A stretch of 64,000 nucleotides of DNA from Syncephalastrum monosporum B8922 (taxonomy: Eukaryota > Mucoromycota > Mucoromycetes > Mucorales > Syncephalastraceae). The first letter of the stretch is position 1. Each line of letters begins with the position of its first letter. This document shows, piece by piece, positions 1 through 12,358 of the stretch. Location of the stretch: NCBI GenBank assembly GCA_000697355.1, contig JNEN01001260.1:434001-498000 (forward strand), written 5' to 3'. A program made the translations under genes and the position numbers. Under the pieces are notes generated by a model. It did no database searches and had not been told where the DNA came from. It worked only from the letters and a program-made list of their open reading frames with translations.

Positions 1-1148
1 ATAAGCGACTTACATGCCATAGAGTTGTGGTTCTATACCGAATTTCTCCAAGTGTCCATAAAGGACAGGATCCACTGCTCGCAAATACTGGTGATGAATG
101 CGTTGGCAAGACACGACGACTGGATTCATTCCTGGCGCCTAGATGGCAAGTGAGTCAAACGTTTATTTTAATTTTTCCTACTTACGCGGCTGCGAGAGGT
201 TTCATTGAACTCGTACCAAGGTTTTGCATACTTCATAAGTTTCTCAAACAGAATGAAGGCATCATGCTCAATAAAAAAAGGGTCCAAGACCTGAAGTAAA
301 AGCTTGTTGGAGGCACTGAAGGCGAGTTAGCATTGAAATATTGCGGACAAGACATGATAGGACTTACTCAAAGGGGCCTGTTCCACCAGGCTCAGCCTTG
401 ACACTCTCGGTGGCGACGACCCAATACAGCGGGGCCAGCAGCTCATGCATGCCTTGGCGATAGGACACATCTTGATTGAGCTTACAATAAATAAAAAGAA
501 TGTCAGTCAGATGTTCTTGCACCTGGTCAGATCGAAAGAAGTCGACATCCGGGAAGCTACAGTGATAGAGTGAGTCTTGCTACTGGTCCTGCGTGCTATA
601 TGACGAGCGCTTACGTGCGTTCGACGTCTTGTCGGATGATCTTTCTTGTCTCCGAATCCGCAAAGTGTTGTTGCCATGGATTCTATGAACGACTTCAGTC
701 TTGATGCTATTCTCTCCATGCCATACGCACATTATCGTTGAGTGATAAAGGATTATTATCGAGCAGGTCGGACTCGGCGCCTTCCTTCATTCGCTTGGCG
801 GGTTCCTCGATGAACTCTCTGCGCAAGTTTGCATAAAGGTCTCGCTCTTTCGCTTGCGTGGCAGGCCAGGCCGCGAAGTCAAGAGAAGGATAGTAGTCGA
901 GGAATATCTAGATAGACTCTGTTAAGAGAAAGCGCTAGAAGGGTAGCTGGCATGACTACCTTCCAACAGACAGAGCGTAATGTTGTCTGGCAGACTGGAC
1001 CAGCCAAAGCACGTTGTCGAAGAGAAGAGACAGACAGGTCCTGTTCATTGAACAAGGCATCCCACGCTTGTCTGATTCGTATCAGCAAGAGTATTCATAT
1101 TAGCTGCAGTAGAGAAGCTTACCTTGTCGACTCGAGTTCTGCTGTCAT
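1..1148 (-). CDS. TBC-domain Rab GTPase-activating protein, TBC1D5-like (3' end outside window)
   Basis: Rab-GAP of the TBC family, closest in motif pattern to TBC1D5 (retromer/endosome Rab7 control). The exons, found by splicing, are 1123-1148, 960-1071, 731-907, 615-682, 368-556, 186-315 and 14-138; the gene then continues past base 1. The first 46 residues end in RSVCWK, followed by NPWQQHF, the arginine-finger block IRQDVERTFPD (IxxDxxR) and the glutamine-finger block YRQGMHELLAPLYW, then VLDPFFIEHDAF and CQRIHH. Both catalytic fingers are present, so it should be active. All seven splice junctions keep frame with GT-AG introns of 47-60 bases. The start is the ATG at 1146-1148; the first exon is only 26 bases. 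The C-terminal half is not visible. Confidence 0.82.
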
Positions 1149-2276
1149 TTCGAGCAATTGCTTTTGACAAGGCGCGGGGAAGGTGAAGCACTGCTCGTTT
1201 CTTGAGAGCCCGACGGCTACCCATCCGCAAATTTGTTACACAAACGTTGCAGGCCTCGCAATCCGCGCATTGAAGAAAATACTCTCATGCTGCCTTATCT
1301 CCTTTCTTGCTCTCGCGTTATATTCAAATCTTGGGAGATATTATGTCTTGCTCATTAAAATACACATCATACTCTTATTGTGTATCCAATATAAGCTGTG
1401 TATTTTAAGTACAGAGAAGTTAGGTCTTCTTTTCTATCATCGATCCTCGGGTGGCATTCATCTCAACAACCTTGCTACAGTACCATACTTTGCACCCTTA
1501 TTATCTCACCATGCTTTTGCTCCCTATGCATACTTTGAATCGAAGGTCGAAAGATTTTGAAATACTTGTTTTTGAAGTTTTGTAATGTGCGCTCTTCATA
1601 CATATAATGACATTTGGACTTCTTTAGCACAGGATTGTAAGAGTCCTAAGAAGCTTCATTGCTACATGTGCCCATGCACCGAGGACGTTGACCCAGTAGA
1701 GCGTCGAATTCTGGTCTGGTCATATCCTCGCTACATGTCATAAAGAATAGCGGTGAGACAGTTCAGGAGAGAGTAACACCGATTACACAAGAAGTATATC
1801 ATAGAGTACCAGTTCAAATTGCCATATGACGTACGTCGCCAAAAGGCGGTAAATCTTGGTTTTCTATATGAACACGAAAAAATGGATGTCGTAGCAAAGC
1901 GACGAATGGATTTACTCTTGTCATTATTACAGACAAAGTGGCCACTGCCTCACTCTTTAAGGTATGCACGGTAATGTAGTTTTTGTGAGCGTACCGGTAA
2001 TTCTGCTTGCGATAGCCTACGTTGAGCTCTTGAGTTCACGTTGTACCCATATTTTCACTCCAAGCAGGATGAAACGCATTACTACACACTGTACATACAG
2101 GTACTGTGCAAACGTGTGCGTGGAAAAAGGAGGTGAAACAGTTTAGGTCTGCAGTCTGGTATTCCATTATAACTTTCGGTGAAGTTGCGCCTCAAATGTA
2201 AACAAAAAGGAATTCGCTTTGATCACAACCTCGCCTTTTCTTTCTTGCTTCCCTTTGTCTTCTGCCCCTCTTAAAT
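1149..2276. other. Intergenic region between divergent TBC and MFS genes
   Basis: About 1.1 kb of AT-rich sequence. It contains a 125-codon open frame (1183-1560) with hydrophobic, AT-driven composition and no recognisable motif, which I do not call a gene. It presumably holds both promoters; no clear TATA box was picked out. Confidence 0.5.
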
Positions 2277-4418
2277 ATGCCCAAGCATACGACTGAATCT
2301 CGGGGCATGCGCCCAAGTTCGAGTGGCTATGGCACTCTAGTAGCATCGGATGATGGTAAGGACGCTAGCATGTCCATAACGCCATCGTCCTCGTCGCCCT
2401 CGCTCGCAGAGAGCAGCCAGACGCTTCAAGCTACTCTCCATAACGGAAAAGGGACATCAGAAAACGAAGATCGCTCAAGGATGGACCACACATACACCGA
2501 TCTGGGTTCTGTAAGCATGGGTATGCTCATGATATGGTATGTGTCCCCTTTTTTTTTTTTTTTTTTTTTTTGCAAAACGAGTAGCTTTATGTTTCTCATA
2601 CCAGTTCATAGCATGTGTGTGCTGTCCACACTTCCTTCAATAGACGGTTCTATCTTGTTTATCATACAGAGCACGGTCGCAAGTCAATTCAAGAGGTTTG
2701 TTGCTCGTGCACAAACACTGGACGAGCGATACTCATTTTCTACGCAAGCGCACATTTAGTAGCTTGGCTTCACGCCTCATACATCCTTGGAACGTCATTG
2801 ACCCAATCACTGGGTAAGGAAAAATCAGGGTTTTCGAGTATCAAACAATTGAAATGCGCAACAGCTGGTACTTTGGCTGATATCTACGGTCGTCGACCTG
2901 TCATAATGGCGGCATCAACGGTTTTCATGATTGGATCGTTTACCTGCGGTGCGGCAAGGTCAATGATGCAGCTGATCTTATCCCGATTTGTAGCAGGTTT
3001 AGGTGGAGGGTTCTTAATGACATTGGCTTCTATCGGTATAAGCAACCCCCCCTTTATCTCAAAGCACATCAGACTCATATATTTCTATGAACAGTGGTGC
3101 AAGACGTGGTGCCTAAGCATCTGCGAGGACAGTATCAGTCAAGGCTCAAGATGACACAAATGACAGGGATCGGTTTAGGCGCACCTTTGGGTGGATTCAT
3201 CACTGACTATTTCGGCTGGAGAAACTGCTTCTATCTCAACATTCTGCCTTGCTTGTTCATTTTGACCATGGCGTATCGCCTCAGTAACTATACCCATATC
3301 GGAAAGTGCCAACCCAATGCGATAGAGAAGCTCAAGCAAATCGATTTTGTTGGAGCTATCCTTATCAGCGCATCAACGGCGTCTCTTGTTACAGCCATGG
3401 TGATGTGTGGTAATCTTCGACCATGGATGGACCCTTTGATTATCGGCTTGCTCAGCATGTGTGCTGCTACGTTGATAATCTTTATTCTACACGAGTGGTA
3501 TCTCCCCGAGGGCAGCAAATGCCACGCACTCATGCCACGCTATCTAATTTCAGAGCGCAATGTCTTTTTTTCTTGTCTGTTAAACAGCTTTAACGCTGCT
3601 GAGATATTTGCCTACCTGTTCCTTTTTCCTCAATTTTACATGGTTTGTAAAGAATACTCTTCATCTCTCATTAAGACTTACGCGTTTGCAAATGCATATA
3701 GGGCGCAAGGAATGTTACAGCCAGTTCGGCCGGCGTTTTGGCCGCTGTCCGCGTCGTTGGTACATTTTCAGGCGCGTACTTCATTGGTCGCCATTTGACA
3801 AAGCATGGTTACTACAATATCATGAGCTTCAGTGCTATCGTTTCCGTTCTGATGAATATTGCGATCTATTGCACCTCCACAATGTCTACGCCTTTAGCAG
3901 CTTTTATGCTTCCGAATACAATCGACAGTTTCGCCGTGAGTGGGGTGTTATCGGTCGCCTCGGTGATCTCATTGACTTCCCATATCCATGGTACAGGTAA
4001 ATGCATACAATACTGCTGAAAAAGCTGTTAGACTCTAAACCCTCTTTTCCAAGATGCTGCGCGTGCTATCTCCATGCAATTTATTTTCCGCGGAAACGGT
4101 CAAGTACTAGGTTCCACCATGGCGGCGTCCATTTTCCAACATGCCCTTAAAACCACACTGACACAAAAAATTCATACGCCCGACGCCCCAGAGGCAAGTG
4201 TCCAGCCCCAAATCACGTCAGCGCGCTCGATCTAACAATGCTATTCACAGTTGATTGAGTTTATTCGCACCTCTATCGCTCAGATACACACACTGCCGCC
4301 TGACATTGAAAAGATCGCCCGTGAAGCAATTCTCACATCATTCAAGCGCTCTATATCTATGCCTATGATCTGTGCGATATGCTGTCTTTTAGCAGTAGTT
4401 CTCTTGAGAAGAAAATAA
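2277..4418 (+). CDS. Major facilitator superfamily transporter (DHA2-like, 14-TM drug/amino-acid type)
   Basis: Proton-coupled membrane transporter of about 585 residues. Exons: 2277-2536, 2585-2695, 2749-2813, 2865-3035, 3095-3642, 3702-3996, 4054-4193, 4251-4418. A polar, Ser-rich N-terminus of about 80 residues is followed by TM1 with SIDGSILFIIQSTVASQF, then HASYILGTSL, MFS motif A (GTLADIYGRRP) and motif C (GIGLGAPLGGFITDYFGWR). This layout fits the DHA2 family, which includes vacuolar basic amino acid (Fnx1/Vba) and multidrug carriers; the substrate cannot be told. Intron 7 appears to use a GC donor (GAG|gcaagt). A run of T at 2549-2571 lies inside intron 1, so the unspliced frame across it is misleading. 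The C-terminus ends in a basic VLLRRK. Confidence 0.85.
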
Positions 4419-5407
4419 TACACAGTCCCTATCGCTGCACACTTACACAGCACGCGCAAGCAATAGTTTTATCTAACTTTCTCTTTGAGGCTAGTGCATG
4501 TGGACCCCGCTGGGTTACCCCGGTCAATTTGGTGCAGGTGCAGCTCCGATTTGCTGTTTCGGGTAGCGCGGCGCCGCTTCTTCCTACACCGATCAATGTC
4601 TTTACTATTCTTGAACCGTAGCTGAAAAAAATCTCACGCTGAACCGCGGGGGCGGTCCGTACTTGCTACTTTATTCGCTGCCATGACAAATAACGTTTCC
4701 AGCGTTCCTTTTAAGGGCACAGAACATCGTCATTTTCCTTGCTATCTACGGATTTTAAAGGCCTTCGTATGTCGCCCGGCTTCCACCACAGAACGGCAAA
4801 CGGGCAGATCGGCATTTTGCATAGGATTTGCTACTAACGGTGCAGCCATGGACTCGTCATAGGAGTTTCCCCTCATTGCCACTTTGGGTGGGTAAACGAT
4901 ACGGGTGCGAGTCCATTTGGGCGCCGCTCTGTTTCCCCGCAAAAGACCATGTACACGCCATGGAACACGCTTGCCGCTGATTGGCTGTCACCGTGGGTAG
5001 CGATGAAACTCAATCTTCTAAAGAGTCCTCTAAGGGAATAGCTGGTCCCGATTGCGTCATTTCAGATCACCGACGCAAGGTCGTTTCTTTTAACCTTCTT
5101 ACTCATATATTATTCATTGATTTCCTTTTCTCAAAGAGATTATACATACATTATAGATTATTATACAGACATGACAAATGCTTGAAATAATTAGCATAAA
5201 TCTCCAGGTTCTATAATAGCCTTTTTCACCAAGAGAAGGGAGCCAGCCCTCAGGAGGGCTGAGCTTAAAACACCGCTGGAGCACAGGCCCCAAAATAATT
5301 TTTCTCACGAAGCGGCCAATAAGAATTAAGCTTCACAAACAAGGCTCATGGTATAAAAATTCAGCGATCCACGAAGAACTTCTTTTCCTTTACCCCAACT
5401 TTTCCCC
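4419..5407. other. Intergenic region upstream of GDH2
   Basis: About 1 kb with no gene recognised. It holds a short perfect inverted repeat AGCCCTC-AG-GAGGGCT near 5244-5259 and the TATA element listed separately. Confidence 0.5.
5352..5358 (+). promoter_or_regulatory. TATA box of the GDH2 gene
   Basis: TATAAAA lies about 50 bases before the GDH2 start codon, within AT-rich sequence and followed by a pyrimidine-rich leader. Position and sequence fit a core promoter element. Confidence 0.55.
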
Positions 5408-8400
5408 ATGTCAACCGCATCTCCCCTCGCGCGCACGGCCGCCATTGCCTCCAATGACAAGTCCCATACTATCGATGATGGCTATGGCTACAGCACCAAT
5501 GTGTTCCCCGGCAAGGAAGAACAGATGGTGAAGGTCTGCGATCACCTCGAGAAGACCGGCTTCATCCCCAAAGAACTGGTGAAGAACGAAGTCTCGTGGT
5601 TCTACGGGTATGTATGAACACTGTCGTCTCCAGTATCATGACGCTGATGTCCTTCATAGCAACCTTGGTATCGATGATTACTATTTCTCTCTCGAGCCTG
5701 TCGAGACCATTGCTAGCCACGTCATGGCGCTGTATGGTGCCAAGATTCTTGCATTCACAAAGGATGAGAATGTCCTCGACATCAACCTTGAGAAAGAAGA
5801 CGAAGAGTCTTCTGTCTACATTCATTCGTCCAAACCTGGCGTGTCTGAGCTGGAGGGCCCACAGTGCGAGCGAAGGTGAGTTGTTTGTATACTGGCGTGT
5901 TTGTATGTGGTCACAATATTAAACCTTGTTTGCAGAATTGACCAGAAATATCTGGACGTCTCCACATCTTCCAATGCCTACCGCGTTGAATCATACCGCT
6001 CGGCCGGCACTCCTGGCAGTGGCCTCTCCTCCCATCTGCGTTGCTACTTCGTTACCAAGTGCCAGTTTGTCAACCCCAACCCTACCGTGGAACAGGAGAA
6101 CGACATCAACCAGGTGGCTGACAAGACTTTCCTCCGCAAGGCTACTGATCACACCCGCAAGATCTATGAGGAGGTCATGCAAAATGTGTTACAGCGCACG
6201 GGCCCTGTGATCGAAATGTATGAGGTCCAGGGCAAGCGTGAACGTCGCTTGATCATCGGTTACCGCCAGCGCAGCACTAAGGGATTCTACTCTGCCATGT
6301 CTGATCTGTACCATTACTATGGCCTGTACTCGACCCGTAAATATGTCGGTAAGTGAAGAGTTAAAGAATGCATTCATGCATATGGGCAGTCACCTGACAG
6401 ACACGTTGCACAATAGAGCAATTTTCCAATGGTGTGACCATCATCGGTCTGTACCTGAACCCTCTTCCCCAGGCCAACGTGGTCCCTATCGAGCACTCTA
6501 TCCATCAAGTCATGAAGGAGACCTCGCTCCTGTACTGTCTTCCCAACTCGCCCCTGCAATACTACTTCCAGACAAATCAGCTGTCGGTGCAGGAGACGGT
6601 GTACGGCTATGTTGGCTGGATCTTTGCTCAGCACTTTTTGAACCGCCTGGGCAAGGAGTATCTCAGCCTCAACAACATTTTGGATACCAAGAACCCTGTA
6701 CATGAAGAAGTGCTGACCAAGATGAAGAAGCGCCTCCGCCAAGACACGTTCACGCGTGAATACATTCTCGACATCATCAAGCGTTATCCTGATCTCATCA
6801 AGCTACTCTATGCCAACTTTGCCAAGACGCACTATGTCAACCAGCGCGAAGCCTCCATGACGCCCACCATCTCCTATCAGCGTCTCACAACGGTTGAAGA
6901 CCTTACCGACGAGCAGCTGATCCACAAGATCAACACGTTGACCTCCAATGCCCATGAGCGACTTGTCTTTGAAGCTTTCATGAGCTTCAACAAGAATGTC
7001 CTCAAAACCAACTTCTACCAACCTACCAAGGTCGCCCTGTCCTTCCGTCTTGCCCCCGATTTCCTGCCCGAGATCGAATACCCCAACAAGTTGTATGGCA
7101 TGTTCCTCGTCGTGGGTGCTGAGTTCCGTGGTTTCCATCTGCGCTTCCAGGATGTTGCTCGTGGTGGTATCCGTATCATCCGCTCGCGCAACCGTGAAGC
7201 TTACTCGATCAATCAGCGCACGCTGTTTGATGAGAACTATGCCCTGGCTGCCACGCAGCAGCGCAAGAACAAGGACATCCCCGAAGGTGGCTCCAAGGGT
7301 ACCATCCTGCTCGACATTGACCAGCAAGACAAGTCGTTCGTCGCCTTTGAGAAGTATGTGGACTCCATCCTGGATCTGTTGATCGTTGGCCAGACACCTG
7401 GTATCAAGGAAAAGCTGGTTGACTTGACGGACAAGCCCGAGATTTTGTTCTTTGGTCCTGATGAGGGTACGGCTGACTTCATGGACTGGGCCTCGCAGCA
7501 TGCTCGCCGCCGTAATGCCAGCTTCTGGAAGGCTTTCACGACCGGCAAGAGCCAGTCTTTGGGCGGTATCCCGCACGATACCTATGGCATGACGACACGC
7601 TCCGTCCACCAGTATGTGCTCGGCATCTACCGCACTCTGGGTCTCAAGGAAGAGGAGTGCACCAAACTGCAGACGGGTGGTCCTGACGGTGACCTGGGCT
7701 CGAACGAAATCAAGATCTCCAAGGACAAGACGATCGCTATCGTCGATGGATCCGGTGTCCTTTACGACCCGCGTGGTATCGAGCGTACTGAGCTTGGCCG
7801 TCTTGCCAACGAGCGTCTGATGATCAGCAACTTTGACACTGCGAAGCTCTCTCCTGAAGGTTTCCGCGTCCTAGTCGACGAGAACAATGTCAAATTGCCC
7901 TCGGGCGAGGTTGTGGAGAATGGTTTGACTTTCCGCAACACCTTCCATGTCAACCCTCTGGCTCGTGCCACTGTGTTTGTCCCTTGCGGTGGCCGTCCCG
8001 AGTCGGTGGACCTCTACAACGTCAACAAGCTGATCGAGGAGGATGGTGCTCCTCTTTTCAAGTACATTGTGGAGGGTGCCAACCTGTTCTTCACCCAAGA
8101 AGCTCGTCTGCGCCTGGAGAAGGCTGGTATCGTGATCTTCAAGGATGCGTCAGCTAACAAGGGCGGTGTTACGTCGTCGTCTCTCGAGGTGCTTGCCGCT
8201 CTGGCGTTCAACGACGCAGAGTTTGCCGAACACATGTGCGTCCACGAAGGCCGCGTGCCCGAGTTCTATCAGGCCTACGTCCAGGAGGTACAACAGACCA
8301 TCGAGCGCAACGCGAGCATCGAGTTTGAAGCTCTCTGGCGCGAGCACCAGAAGTCGAAGTTGCCGATCTCTGTCCTTTCTGATGAGCTCTCGACTGCGAT

Positions 8401-8671
8401 TGTCCAGCTGAGCAACCAACTGGTTGAGACCACTCTCTGGGACAATGCTCAGCTCCGTCAAGCCGTCTTGGCCCGTGCGTTCCCCAAGCTCCTGCTCGAG
8501 AAGGTCGGTCTCGATACCCTTCTGCAACGCGTGCCTGAGAGCTACGTCAAGGCCATCTTTGGCGCCTACCTTGCCTCGCAGTTTGTGTACAAGTACGGTG
8601 CTCAGCCCGACCATTTCGCGTTCTTTGACTTCATGCGCAAGAGCTACTACGACGAGACCAAGGGTCTCTAA
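5408..8671 (+). CDS. GDH2: NAD-specific glutamate dehydrogenase, large fungal type
   Basis: Oxidative deamination of glutamate to 2-oxoglutarate with NAD+, feeding nitrogen and carbon catabolism. The exons are 5408-5607, 5660-5875, 5936-6348 and 6417-8671, giving about 1027 residues, the usual size of the ~115 kDa class. WFYGNLGIDDYYF spans the first junction. The catalytic half contains FQDVARGGIRIIRSR, the conserved lysine block EGGSKGTILLDID, FFGPDEGTADFMDW, GGPDGDLGSNEI for dinucleotide binding, and KDASANKGGVTSSSLEV. The last exon is uninterrupted and strongly C-ending in codon choice, which suggests high expression. The 3' flank ends in a long pyrimidine stretch (about 8840-8888). Confidence 0.97.
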
Positions 8672-8886
8672 ATATTGACACGTAGCTTACGTACTTATCT
8701 ATCCCATCCGCAAAAGCCACACCCTCATGCATCACACACGCATATCTATACTCTTCATTATCTCAGTCCTGCATACACTCCTCCTTCTGTTTGTTGTTTA
8801 CAATTACAATATAAAAAGCTAGGAAAACGTCTCTGTTCCATCTTTTTCTTTTTCTTTTTTCTTTTTTCTTTTTCTTTTTATTTATT

Positions 8887-9276
8887 CTATTTTTGAGTCT
8901 CCTGTTGTGCCTTCAGTTTCTCTAAGCGTGCACGATTGCGTTTCAGCAAAATCCGATTCACGTTTTGCTTCTCAATGTCAGCCATTTCGTGCCAGTTGTT
9001 GATCCGACTCAAGGACCCGTCCTCGTTCACAACTGTTTATGAAACCAGACAGTCAGTTAATCCACACTAGAAAGGGGAGTGTTTGCGCTTGCCTACTGGG
9101 CCCAGTTCTCGCAATTTGTACGTGTCGTTGACGTCGACCTGGACAGTCTGCTCAGCAGTAGCGGGCAAAGCCAAAAGGGGCTCGGACTTGTTTGAATCGG
9201 AAGTCATTTGTCGTCTAGCCAAGGGAGTAACTATGCGCTGTCGAGTAGCAACCGAGGCCAGTCGGGTAGTGAACAT
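8887..9276 (-). CDS. Small conserved protein, probable mitochondrial
   Basis: Predicted 109 residues from two exons (9093-9276 and 8887-9032). The N-terminus MFTTRLASVATRQRIV is rich in Arg, Ser and Thr with no acidic residue, so it looks like a mitochondrial presequence; a cleavage region around LARRQM is plausible. The C-terminal half, SRINNWHEMADIEKQN followed by a basic KRNRARLEKLK helix, looks like a short conserved fungal family I recognise by pattern but cannot name. The intron only keeps frame with a GC donor (GTAG|gcaagc). The start is 129 bases from the PMT start on the other strand, so the two may share a promoter. Function unknown. Confidence 0.62.
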
Positions 9277-9405
9277 GTAAAAGAAACAAAGGGATGAATG
9301 GCCGTGCCCGCCGCATTTGCAGCTAATTTGCCCAAATAGAAGATACCAGAGCATTCTCAAATAGGTATGCGTTCTGCATTCCTTTTCTATCTTTCTTTTC
9401 TACTT

Positions 9406-12291
9406 ATGCCTGCCAGTACAAAACATTACTACGACGGCCTAGGCGAGAAAGACTTGAACGAGCTGAAGAAGCCTTTGTATGCTCAACGCAGGCGATTCCG
9501 CGAAGAATATATCGTCTTCGCCCTTGCCGTTTGGACTTGCTATATCCGGCTCTGGCGTATCAATCAACCGAACTCCGTTGTGTAAAGCCTTTTTCGATTG
9601 GTAGACATCGGCTCAAGTTAACACAAACATAGTTTCGATGAGGTTCACTTTGGCGGCTTTGCAAGCAAGTACATCAAGCGAGAGTTCTTCATGGATGTTC
9701 ATCCACCTCTCGCCAAGATGATGATCGCTCTTGTTGCCAACCTGGCCGGTTTCGACGGTTCTTTCGACTTTAAGGAAATTGGCATGTGAGTATATTTTAC
9801 AGCAAGGAACCTCGTCCACTCATCGCTGGTATATAGGGATTACACAGAAGTGAATGTGCCTTATATCGCTATCCGAGTCTTTTGCGGCCTTCTGGGTGCT
9901 GCCGTTGTGCCGTTCGCTTATATCACACTTCGTGCACTGAATCATTCTATTACATCCAGTCTTCTGACGTCCTTGATGCTCTGTTATGGTATGAGAGGGT
10001 GCGCATCTTGCGTTGGTCATTGTACTGACACTCGGGCTATGTACGTAGAAAATGGTCTCATCACCAACAATCGGCATATTCTACTTGATTCGCCTTTGCT
10101 ATTCTTTACCGCATTCACCACCCTTTCATGGAGTCTGGCACAGAAGCAGAAACCTTTCGAGCGGCGATGGTACTTCTGGCTTGGCATGACCGGCTTGGGT
10201 CTGGGCTGTACAGTTAGCTCAAAGTGGGTCGGCCTCTTTACCATTGCTTTAATTGGTATCTCTACGCTGAATCAACTATGGCAGCTTTGGGGAGACGTTC
10301 AGATCTCTTATGTATGTGTATGACAGGCGGTCTCGCTGACATTTGCCCGACTCATTATGCATTCTAGACTGCAATTCTGCGCCACATACTGGTACGGTTT
10401 ATGCTCCTGGCCGTGCTGCCTGTAATGGTGTACCTAGCATCATTTCGGGTCCATTTTTGGGCGTTGAGTAACACCGGTTCCGGGGACGGTTTTATGAGCA
10501 TGGAGTTTCAACAGTCGCTGTATGGCACGACGCCTATGCAGGATACCGCCGCTGGTTTGTATATTTGGTTTCGATTATACAGAAGGTTACTGAGATAGCG
10601 TCTTCTGTCTTCTGCCAGATGTCATGTACGGCTCTCAGGTCTGGATACGCCACGTAGCTACACGAGGTGGCTATCTGCACTCCCATCCGCAGGTTTACAA
10701 GACAGGAAGCCAGCGTAAGTCTGTAAAGCAATCACTAAGCTCTGACATACTCACTTTCATGACCCAAAGAACAACAAGTCACGCTGTATCCCTACAAGGA
10801 CGATAACAACTGGTGGATTATCGAAAAAGAAAAACCGGACGAGAATGAGATTGATGAACTTGAACCTGTAAGGGATGGTGATATTGTCCGTCTACGGCAC
10901 AAGGCATCAGGCAGACGATTACATTCCCATAACCATAAGCCTCCTGTGAGCGATGATCACGAATATCATAAAGAAGTTAGGTACGCATAAAATCTCTATC
11001 TATTTACGGAGGACATGTCTTAAATCATCCCTCCTTTTTTTTTTTAGCGCATACGGTTATATTCAGCTCGATAACGATCCAAATGACCTATGGCGTGTTC
11101 AGATCATATCCGATGACAGCGAAGACAACGACGAGCAGCCGAAGCGAGTCAAAGCAATGGGCTCCAAGTTCCGCTTGGTGCATCCTATGATGCATTGTTC
11201 ACTATTCTCACATGACGTGAAGCTCCCGAAGGACTGGGGCTTTGGTCAGCAAGAGGTGACATGCATTCAAAACGGCAAGCTCCCCAAGACGCTGTGGTAT
11301 ATTGAAAACGCTTTTCATGAGCAGTGTGAGTAGAGAGATGACAAGTTGTATATACATTTCAGCTGACGCATGATTCAGTGCCGTCCGACGCTCCTCGTGT
11401 GGGATACAAGGTGCCTGGATTTCTTTCCAAATTCGTGGAGCTCAACAAAGTCATGTGGGAGGTCAACAAAGGTTTAACTGGCTCACATGCGTTTGACTCT
11501 CGTCCTGATGTAAGACATGCTTCTTTCAAAAATGCCATTTACTGAAAGCATACTTCATCACAGGCATGGCCATTGCTGGCGCGCGGTATCAACTTCTGGG
11601 GAACACAGTCGCACCATATCTATCTCCTCGGCAATCCCATCGTTTTCTGGCTTTCTGCGTTGAGCTTGGCTTCGTTTGTCGTCTTCAAAGGTATCATGTT
11701 GTGCCTTGCACAACGCCAGCACGCGGCTGTTAATTCAGGCAAGTCCACCACCCAGATTGTATTGTATGTGCTGTGCTAACGTAGTGAGTTGTTTATAGTC
11801 TGGCGGAAGAATATCGCGCAACATGAGACAGTAGCCGCGTTCTTTGCCATTGGCTGGTGCGTGCACTACTTCCCCTTCTTTCTCATGCGACGTCAACTCT
11901 TCCTCCACCACTACATGCCCGCATTTTATTTTAGCGTACTTCTCTTTGGCACACTTTTTGATGCCGTTTGTACGAAGGAAGGTAGCATTGGTGACGGCAT
12001 AATGTCATCTCATGGGTCACGTCGTAGGACTGTATATCTCGCGATTGGCATAGTCTGCACAGTGATTTACGTCTATCACCGGTTTATCCCGATCACATAT
12101 GGAGAGCCTTGGACCAAAGAGGCCTGCATGAATGCGCAGTGGCGCTCAACGTGGGACTTCGATTGTAAACTGTAAGTAATAGCTGTAGTGTATTTTTGTC
12201 GATGTGTTTACACTTTGTGGTTGCCAGGTATCCTACCGAGCGGCGGCAGCATCTTGAAAATGAAGACTTGTATCACGGAGCTACTCAATAG
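9406..12291 (+). CDS. Dolichyl-phosphate-mannose protein O-mannosyltransferase (PMT1/PMT2 type)
   Basis: ER-membrane enzyme that starts protein O-mannosylation. Exons: 9406-9581, 9633-9785, 9837-9988, 10049-10311, 10368-10554, 10619-10714, 10770-10980, 11048-11325, 11379-11509, 11564-11738, 11799-12171, 12228-12291; about 752 residues. The luminal loop holds [19 protein letters not shown] and [17 protein letters not shown] region follows with [47 protein letters not shown] and [11 protein letters not shown]. The C-terminal part keeps [12 protein letters not shown]. The MIR wording favours the PMT2 subfamily but I did not settle it. An upstream in-frame ATG at 9367 would add 13 hydrophobic residues; I prefer 9406 because the intervening bases look like pyrimidine-rich leader. 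Intron 10 appears to have a GC donor (CAG|gcaagt). AATAAA lies about 50 bases after the stop. Confidence 0.93.
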
Positions 12292-12358
12292 AAGCAGGAG
12301 TCCTATCAATAGCCGGATGCACTACTCTACTTTAAACCCTAATAAATGTACATATCCT

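Noticed and set aside
1183..1560. 125-codon open frame between the TBC and MFS genes
   Set aside because: AT-rich, hydrophobic by composition, no motif.
6803..7609. 268-codon open frame antisense to GDH2
   Set aside because: Lies wholly inside a strongly codon-biased conserved gene; such antisense frames arise from the codon bias and this one has no motif.
9367..9405. Upstream start for the PMT gene
   Set aside because: Would add MRSAFLFYLSFLL, out of character for the cytosolic PMT N-terminus; the bases look like pyrimidine-rich leader.
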